Numbered from the stretch's first letter, positions 1-11,021 are shown. The stretch is DNA of 64,000 nucleotides from Bartonella krasnovii (GCF_003606345.3 NZ_CP031844.2:1240001-1304000), one strand, 5' to 3'. Translations and numbers: made by a program. Notes: generated from the sequence alone by a model not told the origin.

Positions 1-719
1 GAACAACGGCAGCTGAAGTCAAAGAACCTAAAAAAGTTCTCCCTAAAGCAATTAATGCCATACCGGTGCGTATTGTACTCTTTTACATCCTTTCTCTTGC
101 TGTAATTATGTCCGTTACACCTTGGAATCAAATTGTTCCAGAAAAAAGCCCCTTTGTCTCCATGTTTTGGCTTGCAGGCATCCCAATAGCTGCTGGTTTA
201 GTCAATTTTGTTGTTCTCACCTCGGCCGCCTCTTCAGCCAATAGTGGTATTTTTTCAACTAGCCGCATGATATACGGTCTTGCAACACAAAAAGGTGCTC
301 CTCCAATTTTAGGAAAGCTTTCCAAATACCGTGTTCCAGCCAATGCTCTGTTCTTTTCCTGCCTATGTATTCTAGTGGGATACACAATTGCGTCATCATC
401 TCCAAGCATCATAAGTGCCTTTACAATTGTGACAAGTATTTCAGCGATTGCATTTTTATTCGTATGGTCCATTATTTTGATTAGCTATATTGTGTATCGT
501 CGCAATCACCCTCATTTACATGCTGAATCCGTCTACAAAATGCCAGGTGGTGTCATCATGTGTGGGATTGTGTTAGTATTTTTTGCTTTCATGCTCTATC
601 TCTTGACATTAGAACATGATACCTTCACAGCTTTAAAATACAGTATCTTCTGGTTTATTTTCTTAGGCATAATGTATTTTATGTTTATAAGAAAAAAAAT
701 TGCTCCAAAAAATAAATAA
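1..719 (+). CDS. cycA: CycA-type D-serine/D-alanine/glycine permease, 5' end outside the window
   Basis: C-terminal half of an amino-acid/proton symporter of the APC superfamily, acting in the inner membrane. The open frame runs in from the left edge (first full codon at position 3), so no start is visible. The protein carries the family blocks VIMSVTPW, VPEKSPFV, NFVVLTSAASSANSGIFSTS and the tail block YKMPGG, which match remembered E. coli CycA closely, and it has about six membrane segments in the visible part. It is a tandem paralogue of the complete permease that follows at 1408, to which it aligns over its whole visible length. A rho-independent terminator follows the stop. The substrate is inferred from family resemblance; uptake of other small neutral amino acids is possible. 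Confidence 0.88.
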   Translation, partial: TTAAEVKEPKKVLPKAINAIPVRIVLFYILSLAVIMSVTPWNQIVPEKSPFVSMFWLAGIPIAAGLVNFVVLTSAASSANSGIFSTSRMIYGLATQKGAPPILGKLSKYRVPANALFFSCLCILVGYTIASSSPSIISAFTIVTSISAIAFLFVWSIILISYIVYRRNHPHLHAESVYKMPGGVIMCGIVLVFFAFMLYLLTLEHDTFTALKYSIFWFIFLGIMYFMFIRKKIAPKNK

Positions 720-738
720 AATCGATGCAAAACGTTTC

Positions 739-770
739 AAAAAAGAGTAACTAAGGTTACTCTTTTTTTT
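739..770 (+). terminator. Rho-independent terminator after first cycA copy
   Basis: Perfect inverted repeat AAAAGAGTAAC / GTTACTCTTTT with a four-base loop, followed by a run of T, 20 bases after the permease stop. The second permease copy ends with a closely similar hairpin at 2829. Confidence 0.85.
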
Positions 771-1407
771 ACTTAACCTTCTTTTGACACCTCAAAAAAG
801 AAGATTTCTCCTAGCACCGTTTTGTAAGCAATCTGGCCTGTTAAGGGAAATGCTGCTGACCACTTATATGGTTCACCTCCATAAGGCTCTATGGGCAACC
901 TCTACCCTAAATACTGACTACACATTCTAAAAATACCTAATGTATAAAATTTTCTATGCTTTATCACTGCTCTAAACAACGATGTTGTAAGGCATAATAG
1001 GATAAAACACGAGCTATTCTGTAAAGAATTTTTTCTATAAAAATATTTTTTTAGTAAACTATAAATTCTTATTTTTCCAAAACTATTTTAAATATATTTT
1101 ATATAATAATTACAGTTATTATGAATAATAAATCCATAGTAATATAGATAATAAGTAAAATATTATATAATATATTTTTAATATAAGTATGAATAAATAA
1201 TAAAAAATAAATTTTTATAATAAAAATTTATATGACATAAATTTTTATAAAATAATTATTTCATTAATTTATGAATTTTTTTCTTTATTTATATAAAATA
1301 ATAGAAAAAAAAACCTTTACTCCTCCAGCATATCATGTTCCGATAGAAGAGATTATCTTTTTGAGGGTAATTTTTATTTTAAAATAACTAAAGGGAAATT
1401 CCCAAAA
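771..1407. other. Intergenic spacer, AT-rich, no gene seen
   Basis: No credible coding frame. Positions about 785-930 are of more ordinary composition and may be old coding remains, but I cannot assign them. Positions about 1020-1310 are almost pure A and T in long runs. The downstream permease has a purine-rich AAGGGAA ribosome site near 1390 and its promoter must lie in this spacer, but no single -35/-10 pair stands out in such AT-rich DNA. Confidence 0.6.
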
Positions 1408-2799
1408 ATGAACAAACAAAATTTAGAAAAAAAAACGAAGAAGAAATTGCAACGTGGGCTCCATAACCGCCACATACAACTTATAGCCCTTGGTGGAGCA
1501 ATTGGAACAGGTCTCTTTATGGGATCAGGAAAAACAATTAGTGTAGCAGGTCCCTCAATCCTCCTCGTTTACGCAATTATTGGCTGTGCTCTATACTTTG
1601 TCATGCGCGCCATGGGAGAATTGTTACTTTCTAATACACAATATCGATCTTTTATTGACTTCTCGACCGATCTTCTAGGGCCATGTGCTGGCTTTTTTAT
1701 CGGCTGGACATATTGGTTGTGTTGGATTGTCACTGGAACTGCTGAAATTATCGCTATTGTCACTTATGCACACTTTTGGTGGCCTGAACTCAATCCATGG
1801 ATTCCTGTTATCATTGGTCTTATGTCCTTTTTAATCCTTAACCTCGTTGCCGTAAAACTCTTTGGCGAACTTGAGTTTTGGTTTGGTTTTATCAAAATCG
1901 TAGCAATTTTGGTTTTAATTGTTGTGGGATTTTATATGACCTTCACCGGTTTTATCTCTCCAAACGGTACGGTTGCTTCTCTTAGCAATATATGGAATGG
2001 TGGAAATCTTTTTCCAAAAGGGATTACAGGCTTTTTTGCTGGATTTCAAATTGTTATTTTTGCTTTTGTTGGCATTGAGCTCGCAGGAACAGCAGCGGCT
2101 GAAGTAAAAGAGCCTAAAATAGCCCTACCGCAAGCTGTCAATTCAATACCAATCCGCATTATATTCTTTTATATTTTTTCTCTTCTTGTGATTATGTCTG
2201 TAACGCCTTGGGATCAAATCAGTCCAGAAAAAAGCCCTTTTGTAACAATGTATGCACTTATCGGTATTCCAATTGCTGCTGGTTTGATGAACTTTGTTGT
2301 CCTCACAGCAGCCGCTTCTTCAGCAAATAGTGGAATTTTTTCTACCAGCCGTATGCTATATGGTCTAGCAACACAAAAAGGGGCTCCTAAATTTTTAGGA
2401 AAACTTTCTCGTAATCACGTTCCAGCCAACGCATTATTCTTTTCATGTGTATGCATCTTACTAGGTTATGCAGTTGTAACGTTATCTCAAACCCTCATAG
2501 CTGCCTTTACAATTGTTACAACAATTGCCGCAACATTGTTTATATTTGTATGGTCTATCATTTTGATCAGCTATATTGTCTATCGTCGCAATCGTCCTCT
2601 CCAGCATACTGTCTCTCCCTATAAAATGCCGGGGGGCGTTGTTATGTGTTGGGCGCTTCTCGTTTTCTTTGCATTCATTATTTATTTATTATCATTAGAA
2701 GCAGATACTGCCATAGCTTTAAAATACACTCCAGTATGGTTTATATTTTTAGGCATTGTATATTTTCTTTTTGGAAGAAAAAATTATGCAAAAACTTAA
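1408..2799 (+). CDS. cycA: CycA-type D-serine/D-alanine/glycine permease
   Basis: Complete 463-residue amino-acid/proton symporter of the APC superfamily (amino acid transporter family), expected to have twelve membrane helices. The N-terminal consensus NRHIQLIALGGAIGTGLFMG (residues about 21-40) is the substrate-binding first helix of the family; MRAMGELLLSN, FAGFQIVIFAFVGIEL and PEKSPFV follow in the order found in E. coli CycA (about 470 residues), which it resembles more than AroP, LysP or ProY. The ATG at 1408 has AAGGGAA about 12 bases upstream. It is the second of a tandem pair and ends in its own terminator. Exact substrate range is inferred. Duplication may give a dosage or substrate advantage in amino-acid-rich host tissue. 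Confidence 0.9.
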   Translation: MNKQNLEKKTKKKLQRGLHNRHIQLIALGGAIGTGLFMGSGKTISVAGPSILLVYAIIGCALYFVMRAMGELLLSNTQYRSFIDFSTDLLGPCAGFFIGWTYWLCWIVTGTAEIIAIVTYAHFWWPELNPWIPVIIGLMSFLILNLVAVKLFGELEFWFGFIKIVAILVLIVVGFYMTFTGFISPNGTVASLSNIWNGGNLFPKGITGFFAGFQIVIFAFVGIELAGTAAAEVKEPKIALPQAVNSIPIRIIFFYIFSLLVIMSVTPWDQISPEKSPFVTMYALIGIPIAAGLMNFVVLTAAASSANSGIFSTSRMLYGLATQKGAPKFLGKLSRNHVPANALFFSCVCILLGYAVVTLSQTLIAAFTIVTTIAATLFIFVWSIILISYIVYRRNRPLQHTVSPYKMPGGVVMCWALLVFFAFIIYLLSLEADTAIALKYTPVWFIFLGIVYFLFGRKNYAKT

Positions 2800-2828
2800 A
2801 AAATAAAGCCTATGTGCAAGAAACACAT

Positions 2829-2860
2829 CAAAAAAGGGTAACCTAAGTTACCCTTTTTTG
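2829..2860 (+). terminator. Rho-independent terminator between cycA and ilvC (possibly bidirectional)
   Basis: Inverted repeat AAAAAAGGGTAAC / GTTACCCTTTTTT with loop CTAA. A runs precede and T runs follow the stem, so it can end transcription both from cycA on the plus strand and from ilvC on the minus strand. Its sequence is a variant of the hairpin at 739, so the terminator was duplicated with the permease. Confidence 0.85.
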
Positions 2861-2910
2861 GTATTTATCTATTAAAATGATAAACACGATAAAATATCTC
2901 TAGAGAGACT

Positions 2911-4873
<1,963 letters not shown>

Positions 4874-5608
4874 TTACCCCAATAACCGGATAAACCGTTG
4901 AACAGTGTCATGCATCCCATACTCTAACGCATCTGCAACAAGTCCATGACCGATAGAAACCTCATCAAGCCAAGGAATATGATGAACAAGAGCAGGCAAA
5001 TTTGTCATTGTCAAATCATGCCCAGCATTAACACCAAGCCTCAATTCTTTAGCTTTTCTTGCAGCTAAAACAAGTTTATTGAGCTCTTGCTCTTGTTTTG
5101 CCTTATCGTTAAACGCTCCTCCATAAGGTCCAGTATAAAACTCCACACGATCAGCACCAATCTCTTTAGCAATATCAAGACCATCAACAATAGGATCAGC
5201 AAACAGTGATACCCGAATTTTTCTTTCTTTCAAGCGTTGAATAATAGGTGCTAAAAATTCTGCATGACGCACAAAATCCCAACCATGATCAGAAGTTGAC
5301 TGAGCTGGATCATCAGGAACAAGCGTAATTTGATCGGCATATTTTTCTGCTTTATCCAAAAATGCATCGCTTGGATAACCTTCAATATTAAATTCGGCAC
5401 GAGGAAACATGCTGTGAATTAAATCATGTATATCTGGTAAATCAGCAAAACGAATATGTCTTTCATCAGGACGTGGATGGACTGTCAAACCCGCTGCGCC
5501 AGCTGTAAGTGCTATATGCCCAATATTGCTGATATTGGGCCAAGGAAGATTACGCCGATTGCGCAAAACAGCAATAGCATTAAGATTAACAGAAAGTTTT
5601 ATGGCCAT
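4874..5608 (-). CDS. pdxJ: Pyridoxine 5'-phosphate synthase
   Basis: Last ring-closing step of the DXP-dependent vitamin B6 pathway: joins 3-amino-2-oxopropyl phosphate with 1-deoxyxylulose 5-phosphate to give pyridoxine 5'-phosphate in the cytoplasm. The protein starts [19 protein letters not shown] as the family does and contains the TIM-barrel blocks [42 protein letters not shown] and EVSIGHGL. I chose the ATG at 5608 rather than the ATG 24 bases upstream, because GAGGAG lies just before it and the family begins there. This gives 244 residues, the usual size. No operon partner is evident. Confidence 0.96.
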   Translation of the reverse strand: MAIKLSVNLNAIAVLRNRRNLPWPNISNIGHIALTAGAAGLTVHPRPDERHIRFADLPDIHDLIHSMFPRAEFNIEGYPSDAFLDKAEKYADQITLVPDDPAQSTSDHGWDFVRHAEFLAPIIQRLKERKIRVSLFADPIVDGLDIAKEIGADRVEFYTGPYGGAFNDKAKQEQELNKLVLAARKAKELRLGVNAGHDLTMTNLPALVHHIPWLDEVSIGHGLVADALEYGMHDTVQRFIRLLG

Positions 5609-5689
5609 GCATACTCCTCTATTCGTATACAATTTTAAAGACAGAAAAAATATCTTCGCCCCTATAACTCCAGAAAATAAAATTTTTTC

Positions 5690-6811
5690 CTAGCGAACAA
5701 TTGTTAAACGCTCTGCCGCACGCGTAATTCCCGTATAGAGCCACCGCGCATACATATCGCGAAATGCAAAACTCTCATCAAACAAAACAACATTATCCCA
5801 TTGAGATCCTTGTGCTTTATGAACAGTTAACGCATATCCATAGTCAAAATCATCATATCTCTTTTTTAACGCCCACGAAATCTCATGATCAGGATTTTCA
5901 AACACTGCTTTTAAAAGCTTAATTTTCGCCACCCCACGCTCACTTTCTTCTGGCTTAATAAGAAGGCTCATACTTGGCTTAACAGTTTCCTTCTGTGAAG
6001 TCATCACTTTCCATAAAGAACCATTCAACAAGCCTTTAGCAGGATCATTGCGTAAACAGACAAGCTTATCTCCCGCTTGAGGATAATCTGATGTAAATCC
6101 CTTCAATGCACGCAAACGTTTATTATAAAGGTGGCGTGTTCGATTAATTCCTACCAACACCTGATCAGCATCCAAAACCAATTGTTGATCCACCTCTTTG
6201 CGTGTCATAACGCGCGCTGCTCCATAATCACCATAAGCAATATCACGTCCTTCACGCACATCCATAGCCAAACGAACAATCGGATTATCACGTGCTTGCC
6301 GATGAATTTCTGAAAGAAGAAAATCTGGCTCACCATTAGAAAAAAAGCCCCCTCCTGATATAGGAGGCAATTGGCCTGGATCCCCCAAAACAAGAATAGG
6401 TGTTTGAAAGCTCATTAAATCACGAGCCAATTGCTCGTCCACCATCGAACACTCATCAACAATGATAAGCGCAGCTTGCGCAGCCGCACTTTTCCGGTTG
6501 AGTGCAAATGTCGGCGCAATAGATTTTTTTCCCGTTACTTCATCGGAAACTTCTTCTTCTCCACGCGGACAATAAATCAATGAATGAATCGTACAAGCAT
6601 TGCTTGCACCTTTAGAACGCAAAACCTGTGCTGCTTTGCCTGTAAAGGCAGCAAATTGGACAGAGCCATCAACTGTTTCAGCAAAATAGCGCGCAAGCGT
6701 TGTTTTGCCTGTACCCGCATAGCCAAAGAGGCGAAAAAGTGGAGAACGCCCTTCCCTCAACCACGCACCAACAGCCTTTAATGCCTTATCCTGTTCCCGT
6801 GAAAATTGCAT
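5690..6811 (-). CDS. Stand-alone RecD-like ATP-dependent DNA helicase (superfamily 1)
   Basis: A 373-residue SF1 helicase. Walker A GYAGTGKTTLAR is near residues 29-40, motif II VDECSMVDE near 137, motif III LGDPGQLPP near 162, and the C-terminal UvrD_C_2-type block YALTVHKAQGSQWDNV near 327. It is much shorter than RecD of RecBCD and lacks the long N-terminal domain of RecD2, so it resembles the compact Dda/RecD-like helicases common in alphaproteobacteria. 5'-3' polarity is expected from the family. No RecB or RecC gene lies nearby. It may act in repair or replication restart, but its function is not known. ATG at 6811 is the only plausible start. Confidence 0.85.
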   Translation of the reverse strand: MQFSREQDKALKAVGAWLREGRSPLFRLFGYAGTGKTTLARYFAETVDGSVQFAAFTGKAAQVLRSKGASNACTIHSLIYCPRGEEEVSDEVTGKKSIAPTFALNRKSAAAQAALIIVDECSMVDEQLARDLMSFQTPILVLGDPGQLPPISGGGFFSNGEPDFLLSEIHRQARDNPIVRLAMDVREGRDIAYGDYGAARVMTRKEVDQQLVLDADQVLVGINRTRHLYNKRLRALKGFTSDYPQAGDKLVCLRNDPAKGLLNGSLWKVMTSQKETVKPSMSLLIKPEESERGVAKIKLLKAVFENPDHEISWALKKRYDDFDYGYALTVHKAQGSQWDNVVLFDESFAFRDMYARWLYTGITRAAERLTIVR

Positions 6812-7353
6812 AATTTATCAAAATAAGATTCGTATAAAAAGAGCAAGTATTTTGCCCCAAAAACCATTCTCAAGAAAAACTTTTTTATTAAGAATTGCTG
6901 ACACACACCTATCTAACAACTCTCATAGCATAATGATCTACCCATTGTGTTTTCAAACTATTGTAACAATCTAAATTTATCTCTACATCGATCGTCGATG
7001 TAACACCTTATACTTATCAAATATCATTTTTACAACAGTAACACCAACAATAGAATATGCATATCTTAAATTTAAAATAACACCTATAGACACTTTTTCT
7101 AACCAAAATTTAGAATGAGAAAAAGAGTATTGCAATTGCAAAACCCTCGCTAGAAAAAACGTTCTTAACAGGATAAGAATAATATAATTTTATAAATACT
7201 ATTTTACACAATCAATCAGCTTTCTTGCACATAAAAATAAAGGATATCCACTCTTGCGAAATAATAATTGAAACTATCAAAAACCTTTTGGCAGAAACAG
7301 AAATAGCTCTCAACAAAACGACTTAATCCTATGATGATATACCTATAAAGTTC
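6812..7353. other. Intergenic region, no gene seen
   Basis: AT-rich and without a supported coding frame. It lies downstream, on the minus strand, of the restriction-like remnant at 7354-7664, so it may hold unrecognisable remains of the same gene. Confidence 0.5.
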
Positions 7354-7664
7354 CTATCTCCCTCTAATCATAATTTTAATAAAATTACTCTTCACGCTAC
7401 AAAGCAAGTTATATCTCAACGAATAAAGAGAGACATCAAGCTTATATGAAGTACACTTTATCTCGAACAAATATGGAGCTTGTTCTGTTTCGACAATAAA
7501 ATCTGCTTCGTAAGTATAGCCTTCTTGGTAGTCTATTATAAGAAAACTGGGACATGGTTTTATGTCCAGCATAGCATTTCAGGTTCGTCCTTTAAAATAT
7601 GAGAAAAGCGTAATTCTCCATTTACTGCGTCAAACTTTTTCTTTTTGTTGCAATGTATTAAAGG
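7354..7664 (-). pseudogene. Frameshifted remnant resembling the C-terminal nuclease part of a type III restriction (Res) / DEAD helicase protein
   Basis: Two minus-strand frames join across a frameshift near 7560-7575. The upstream piece (7664-7563) reads KKFDAVNGELRFSHILKDE and ends in a TAA. The downstream piece (7572-7354) reads YEADFIVETEQAPYLFEIK. In type III restriction subunits the C-terminal region has, in this order, a KFDS..E..FA..LE segment followed by YEPDFVVET...YL.E.K, the PD-(D/E)XK nuclease core, and the fit of both pieces in the correct order supports a decayed copy. The expected D and E-x-K are still visible. No start, helicase part or methylase is found. The assignment rests on remembered consensus, so it is inference. 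Confidence 0.55.
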
Positions 7665-7843
7665 TTATAAAAACGAACTGATTAATGCTATTCTTATTGT
7701 TAGAAATAATAATAAAATCAAGGGGGATAATTTGTTAATAAGCTTGGCGTTATGTCAAAATATCAGCGACGAGATTACTTTTTAATTGTTTTAGAAATGA
7801 AATAATGAGCGCAAATATTGATGAATGAAACGGAAGACTTAAA

Positions 7844-8770
7844 TTGAAAATATTAATTCCAGATGACTATCAAAAAGCTACCCTAACATTACAGTCTATT
7901 AAAAAATTAATGAAATCGCATGAAGTGCTGGTTATAAATAATTTAGCTAAAGAATGTGATTTAGAAGATAAGCTCAAAGAGATAGATATTCTTATCTTAA
8001 TCAGAGAACGAACTATAGTGGATAGAAATTTTCTTCTGAAACTGCCAAATTTAAAATTAATCTGCCAAACAGGACCTATAGGTCCACATATTGATATAGC
8101 AGCTTGTAGAGACTTAGGAATTGAAATATTAGACGGTGGCGGAGATCCAACTTCTGCTGCTGAATTTGCGTGGCTCTTAATGATGTCTGCGCGGAGAAAA
8201 CTCTGTAAATCTGTGTCTGATATGAAAAAAGGACGATGGCAAACAACATTTGGCAACCAAATGAAAGAAGCTACTCTTGGAATATTCGGGTTTGGGCGTA
8301 TTGGTAAAATAGTTGCTCAATATGCTCAAGCTTTTGGCATGTCCATTTTGGTTTATGGGAGCGAGCGCTCAACGCAAGAAGCAAAAAATTTAGGTTATCA
8401 CTTTACGCATTCAAAAGATGAATTTTTTACACGTCCTGACATTATATCTATACATTTACGTTTAAGCGATAAAACCAGAGAAATTATTCAATTAGAGGAT
8501 CTATTGCGCATGAAACCTCATGCTCTTTTTGTCAACACAGCGCGTTCAGCTTTGGTTGAAAAAGGAGCAATAGAAAAAATACTAAGTTTGAAAAATTCAA
8601 CTTACTTTGCACTGGATGTTTATGACAGCGAGCCAGTATATGAGAGCAAACTATTGCAATCAGAGAGAGTTCTTTGCACACCGCATCTGGGCTATGTGAC
8701 TGAAGAAAGCTTTGAGAATTATATGGAAAAAGCTTGCCAAAATATAGCGTCTTTTATGAAGAGAACTTAA
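7844..8770 (+). CDS. D-isomer-specific 2-hydroxyacid dehydrogenase (SerA/GyaR-like)
   Basis: Cytoplasmic NAD(P)-dependent oxidoreductase of 308 residues that interconverts a 2-hydroxyacid and a 2-oxoacid; the substrate is unknown. The Rossmann motif GFGRIG is at residues 149-154. The catalytic triad is visible as Arg234 (VNTARSALVEKGA), Glu263 (DVYDSEP) and His281 (CTPHLGY). It lacks the C-terminal ACT domain of long SerA proteins. The start is a TTG at 7844 with GGAAG eight bases upstream; no ATG is available close by. It heads a likely operon with the MFS transporter at 9002 and the broken oxygenase at 10238, which suggests that it handles a small acid that is imported, exported or oxidised by these partners. 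The reading frame is intact. Confidence 0.85.
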   Translation: MKILIPDDYQKATLTLQSIKKLMKSHEVLVINNLAKECDLEDKLKEIDILILIRERTIVDRNFLLKLPNLKLICQTGPIGPHIDIAACRDLGIEILDGGGDPTSAAEFAWLLMMSARRKLCKSVSDMKKGRWQTTFGNQMKEATLGIFGFGRIGKIVAQYAQAFGMSILVYGSERSTQEAKNLGYHFTHSKDEFFTRPDIISIHLRLSDKTREIIQLEDLLRMKPHALFVNTARSALVEKGAIEKILSLKNSTYFALDVYDSEPVYESKLLQSERVLCTPHLGYVTEESFENYMEKACQNIASFMKRT

Positions 8771-9001
8771 TGCCGACTAAGCTAATGTTTGTAAAATGTA
8801 TCTTATATCGCTAGCCTCTCAAATTTGCGCGACACATAATAGCTTATTTCCCTAAATGAAGCATATTTCTTGGCTTGCATATTAATACCAATCGTATTGA
8901 CAGATTTTTATGTCATCCGCATAAAATACCTCATTTATTGTTGCAATCATTATTAAAAAAGGCGACTTTGTTGGAATACCCTTTCATTGGAGGGGGACAT
9001 A

Positions 9002-10210
9002 GTGAGCAATCATCAAGTTATAGAAAAAAATTATTATCGATGGATTATATTGCTTGTTGCCACTATCGCTCAAGCATCAGCCTGCTTCTTTGTTCAAGGG
9101 ATTGGTCCTTTAGCTGAATTTTTTAAGAAGGATTTCTCGCTGAGTGACTCTCAGATAGGTTTGCTGTCTTCAGCAGCACAGTTCCTACCTATTATTGGAT
9201 TACTTATAGCTGGTGAATTACTAGACAAGTTTAATGAGCGCTATATTGTTGGCTTTGGCGCACTCGGCATTTCCGTCGCTCTTTTGTTGGGAACAATCGC
9301 AGATAACTATATTTCCCTTTTGGTTTGTTTGCTCATTGTCGGAGGATTTTATAGTTCTGCTCAACCCGGCGGCGCTAAGTCTGTTTCTTCATGGTTTCCA
9401 CAATCACAGCGTGGATTTGCAATGGGAATAAGGCAGGCGGGACTACCATTAGGTGGGGCATTAGCTGGAATAGTTCTTCCTGCTAGTGCACTTGTCTATG
9501 GCATACAAGGTGCGTTTTTGGTTGGTGCCATCGTTGCTTTTTTAGGTGGATGTATCTTTATTATTTTTTATCACTCACCAGCAAAAGTTGTCGCTATCGT
9601 TCCAAAAAGCAAGGCAAGAGTTTCGTTCTATGAAAATGTAAGGTCTCGTCTTGCGATGTTGGCTGCACCGCATATGAAGAATATTATTTTTTCAGGCGTT
9701 TCACTTGTGATCGTCCAATATGTTTTAACCATTTTTATAACGATTTATTTTTACAGAACCTATCACCTATCTCTAGATAAAAGTGCTTATTTGTTTTTTA
9801 TTTCACAGACTTCTGGTGCCTTAGGAAGAATTATTTTAGCAGCGTGGAGTGATCATTGTAAAAAAGGACGATTTTTTCCTGTCTTATTTTGCATGATTGC
9901 AGTCGTTTTTGGATTTTTAATATTAATTTTGGGCATAAGTAGGTCCATAATTTATTTAACTCTTTTATCTGCTTGGTTAGGTTTTTTTGGATTAGGATGG
10001 TATGGCCCTTGGATTGCTTATATTGTAGACTCTTCGCCGAAAGAAAGCGTTGGCTTTTCTCTGGGTTTAGCAATGTCTGTCAATCAAATCGCCATTATGA
10101 CCGCTCCACCATTATTTGGATTAATCCAAGATTTTACAGACACTTATTTACTAACATGGTTGATTTTAATTTTAATGATTGTTTTTTCACTTTTCTTAAT
10201 AAAAAAGTAG
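9002..10210 (+). CDS. MFS transporter
   Basis: Inner-membrane carrier of the major facilitator superfamily, 402 residues with about twelve hydrophobic segments. The first half has the block SDSQIGLLSSAAQFLPIIGL, a motif A variant (GELLDKFNERY) and SWFPQSQRGFAMGIRQAG; the second half has WSDHCKKGRF. The pattern is that of small-anion or metabolite carriers of the OxlT/NarK/cyanate type, but the substrate cannot be read from it. I chose the GTG at 9002 because GGAGGGGG (8989-8996) ends five bases before it; a TTG at 8987 would lie on the ribosome site itself. It sits 231 bases after the dehydrogenase and 27 bases before the oxygenase pseudogene, in the same direction. Confidence 0.8.
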   Translation: MSNHQVIEKNYYRWIILLVATIAQASACFFVQGIGPLAEFFKKDFSLSDSQIGLLSSAAQFLPIIGLLIAGELLDKFNERYIVGFGALGISVALLLGTIADNYISLLVCLLIVGGFYSSAQPGGAKSVSSWFPQSQRGFAMGIRQAGLPLGGALAGIVLPASALVYGIQGAFLVGAIVAFLGGCIFIIFYHSPAKVVAIVPKSKARVSFYENVRSRLAMLAAPHMKNIIFSGVSLVIVQYVLTIFITIYFYRTYHLSLDKSAYLFFISQTSGALGRIILAAWSDHCKKGRFFPVLFCMIAVVFGFLILILGISRSIIYLTLLSAWLGFFGLGWYGPWIAYIVDSSPKESVGFSLGLAMSVNQIAIMTAPPLFGLIQDFTDTYLLTWLILILMIVFSLFLIKK

Positions 10211-10237
10211 GGGAATATAATTGGGGAGGAAACTATA

Positions 10238-11021
10238 ATGATAAATGAAAATACTTTTGAGTTGAGCAATGTCGAAAGAGACAATCTTTGGGAGGCTTTA
10301 GACCATATTATTTATGTCCATACGGTGGTATTGAATATTCGATTGAGCTAAAAAAATAGTGTTTTCACTTCTATCCCATAGAATATGGACAATTCTTATG
10401 GATCAAAAGATGTTTAATACCCCTAGACCATATTTAGTCTTTGAAAACCTTCCTATTGATAGAAAAATTAATACTTTTCTTTATTAATCGGAGAGCCTTA
10501 TTCAATTAAGTTTGAAGGCGAACATATAGTAAATAACCTAGTTCCTTTAGAGGATAATAAAAAAGATCGTACAAGATTAGGATCTGAAGTTGAGTTAGAT
10601 TTTCATAGAGACGAGGATTTGAATAGCTTAGAGGATAATTTATATTATGTTCCCTATAGATGAGAAAAAATGGAGCCCCCCTAAAAGTAAGTGCCCCTCG
10701 TTCAAGGGGATGGTGAATTCCCAGATATCAACGCTATTTTTGATCCGGGCATGTGAGAGCCATAGTCAAAAAAAGCCAAGAAGCTTTAAATCATTTTATG
10801 AATCTCTTAAGGCTGTATCTTTTGGAATTAATGTACAACCAAGAAGATTATTATACATTGATAACAGAATGGCTCTACACTCTAGAGATCAATTTTGGGG
10901 ATCATTTGATCGTTATAAAAATCTAATATGGTTGATTCAAAGAGTGTTTGTGTCTGCAGATTTATGGAATCGTCAATATGTAGAACAAATAAAAGAAAGA
11001 GTCTTTGATTTTCAATATTAA
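10238..11021 (+). pseudogene. Broken Fe(II)/2-oxoglutarate-dependent oxygenase (asparagine/arginine oxygenase, clavaminate-synthase-like)
   Basis: Pieces of one gene lie in two alternating frames. 10238-10351 starts with ATG behind GGGGAGG and reads FELSNVERDNLWEAL. 10398-10487 (shifted frame) has RPYLVFENLPID. 10484-10663 (first frame) has LIGEPYSIKFEGEH then GSEVELDFHRDED, at the place of the GS..LE.HTEDAF iron-binding block of AsnO-type enzymes. 10647-11021 (shifted frame) has LLYIDNRMALHS, with the distal His, and WLIQRVFVSADL, with the Arg that binds 2-oxoglutarate. Order and spacing fit an asparagine or arginine beta-hydroxylase, about 260 of an expected 330 codons remaining. At least three frameshifts and a probable internal deletion make it inactive. 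Substrate unknown. Confidence 0.72.

Noticed and set aside
7752..7802. 16-codon frame just upstream of the hydroxyacid dehydrogenase, considered as a leader peptide
   Set aside because: No ribosome site, no hairpin pair after it and no codon bias; probably chance.
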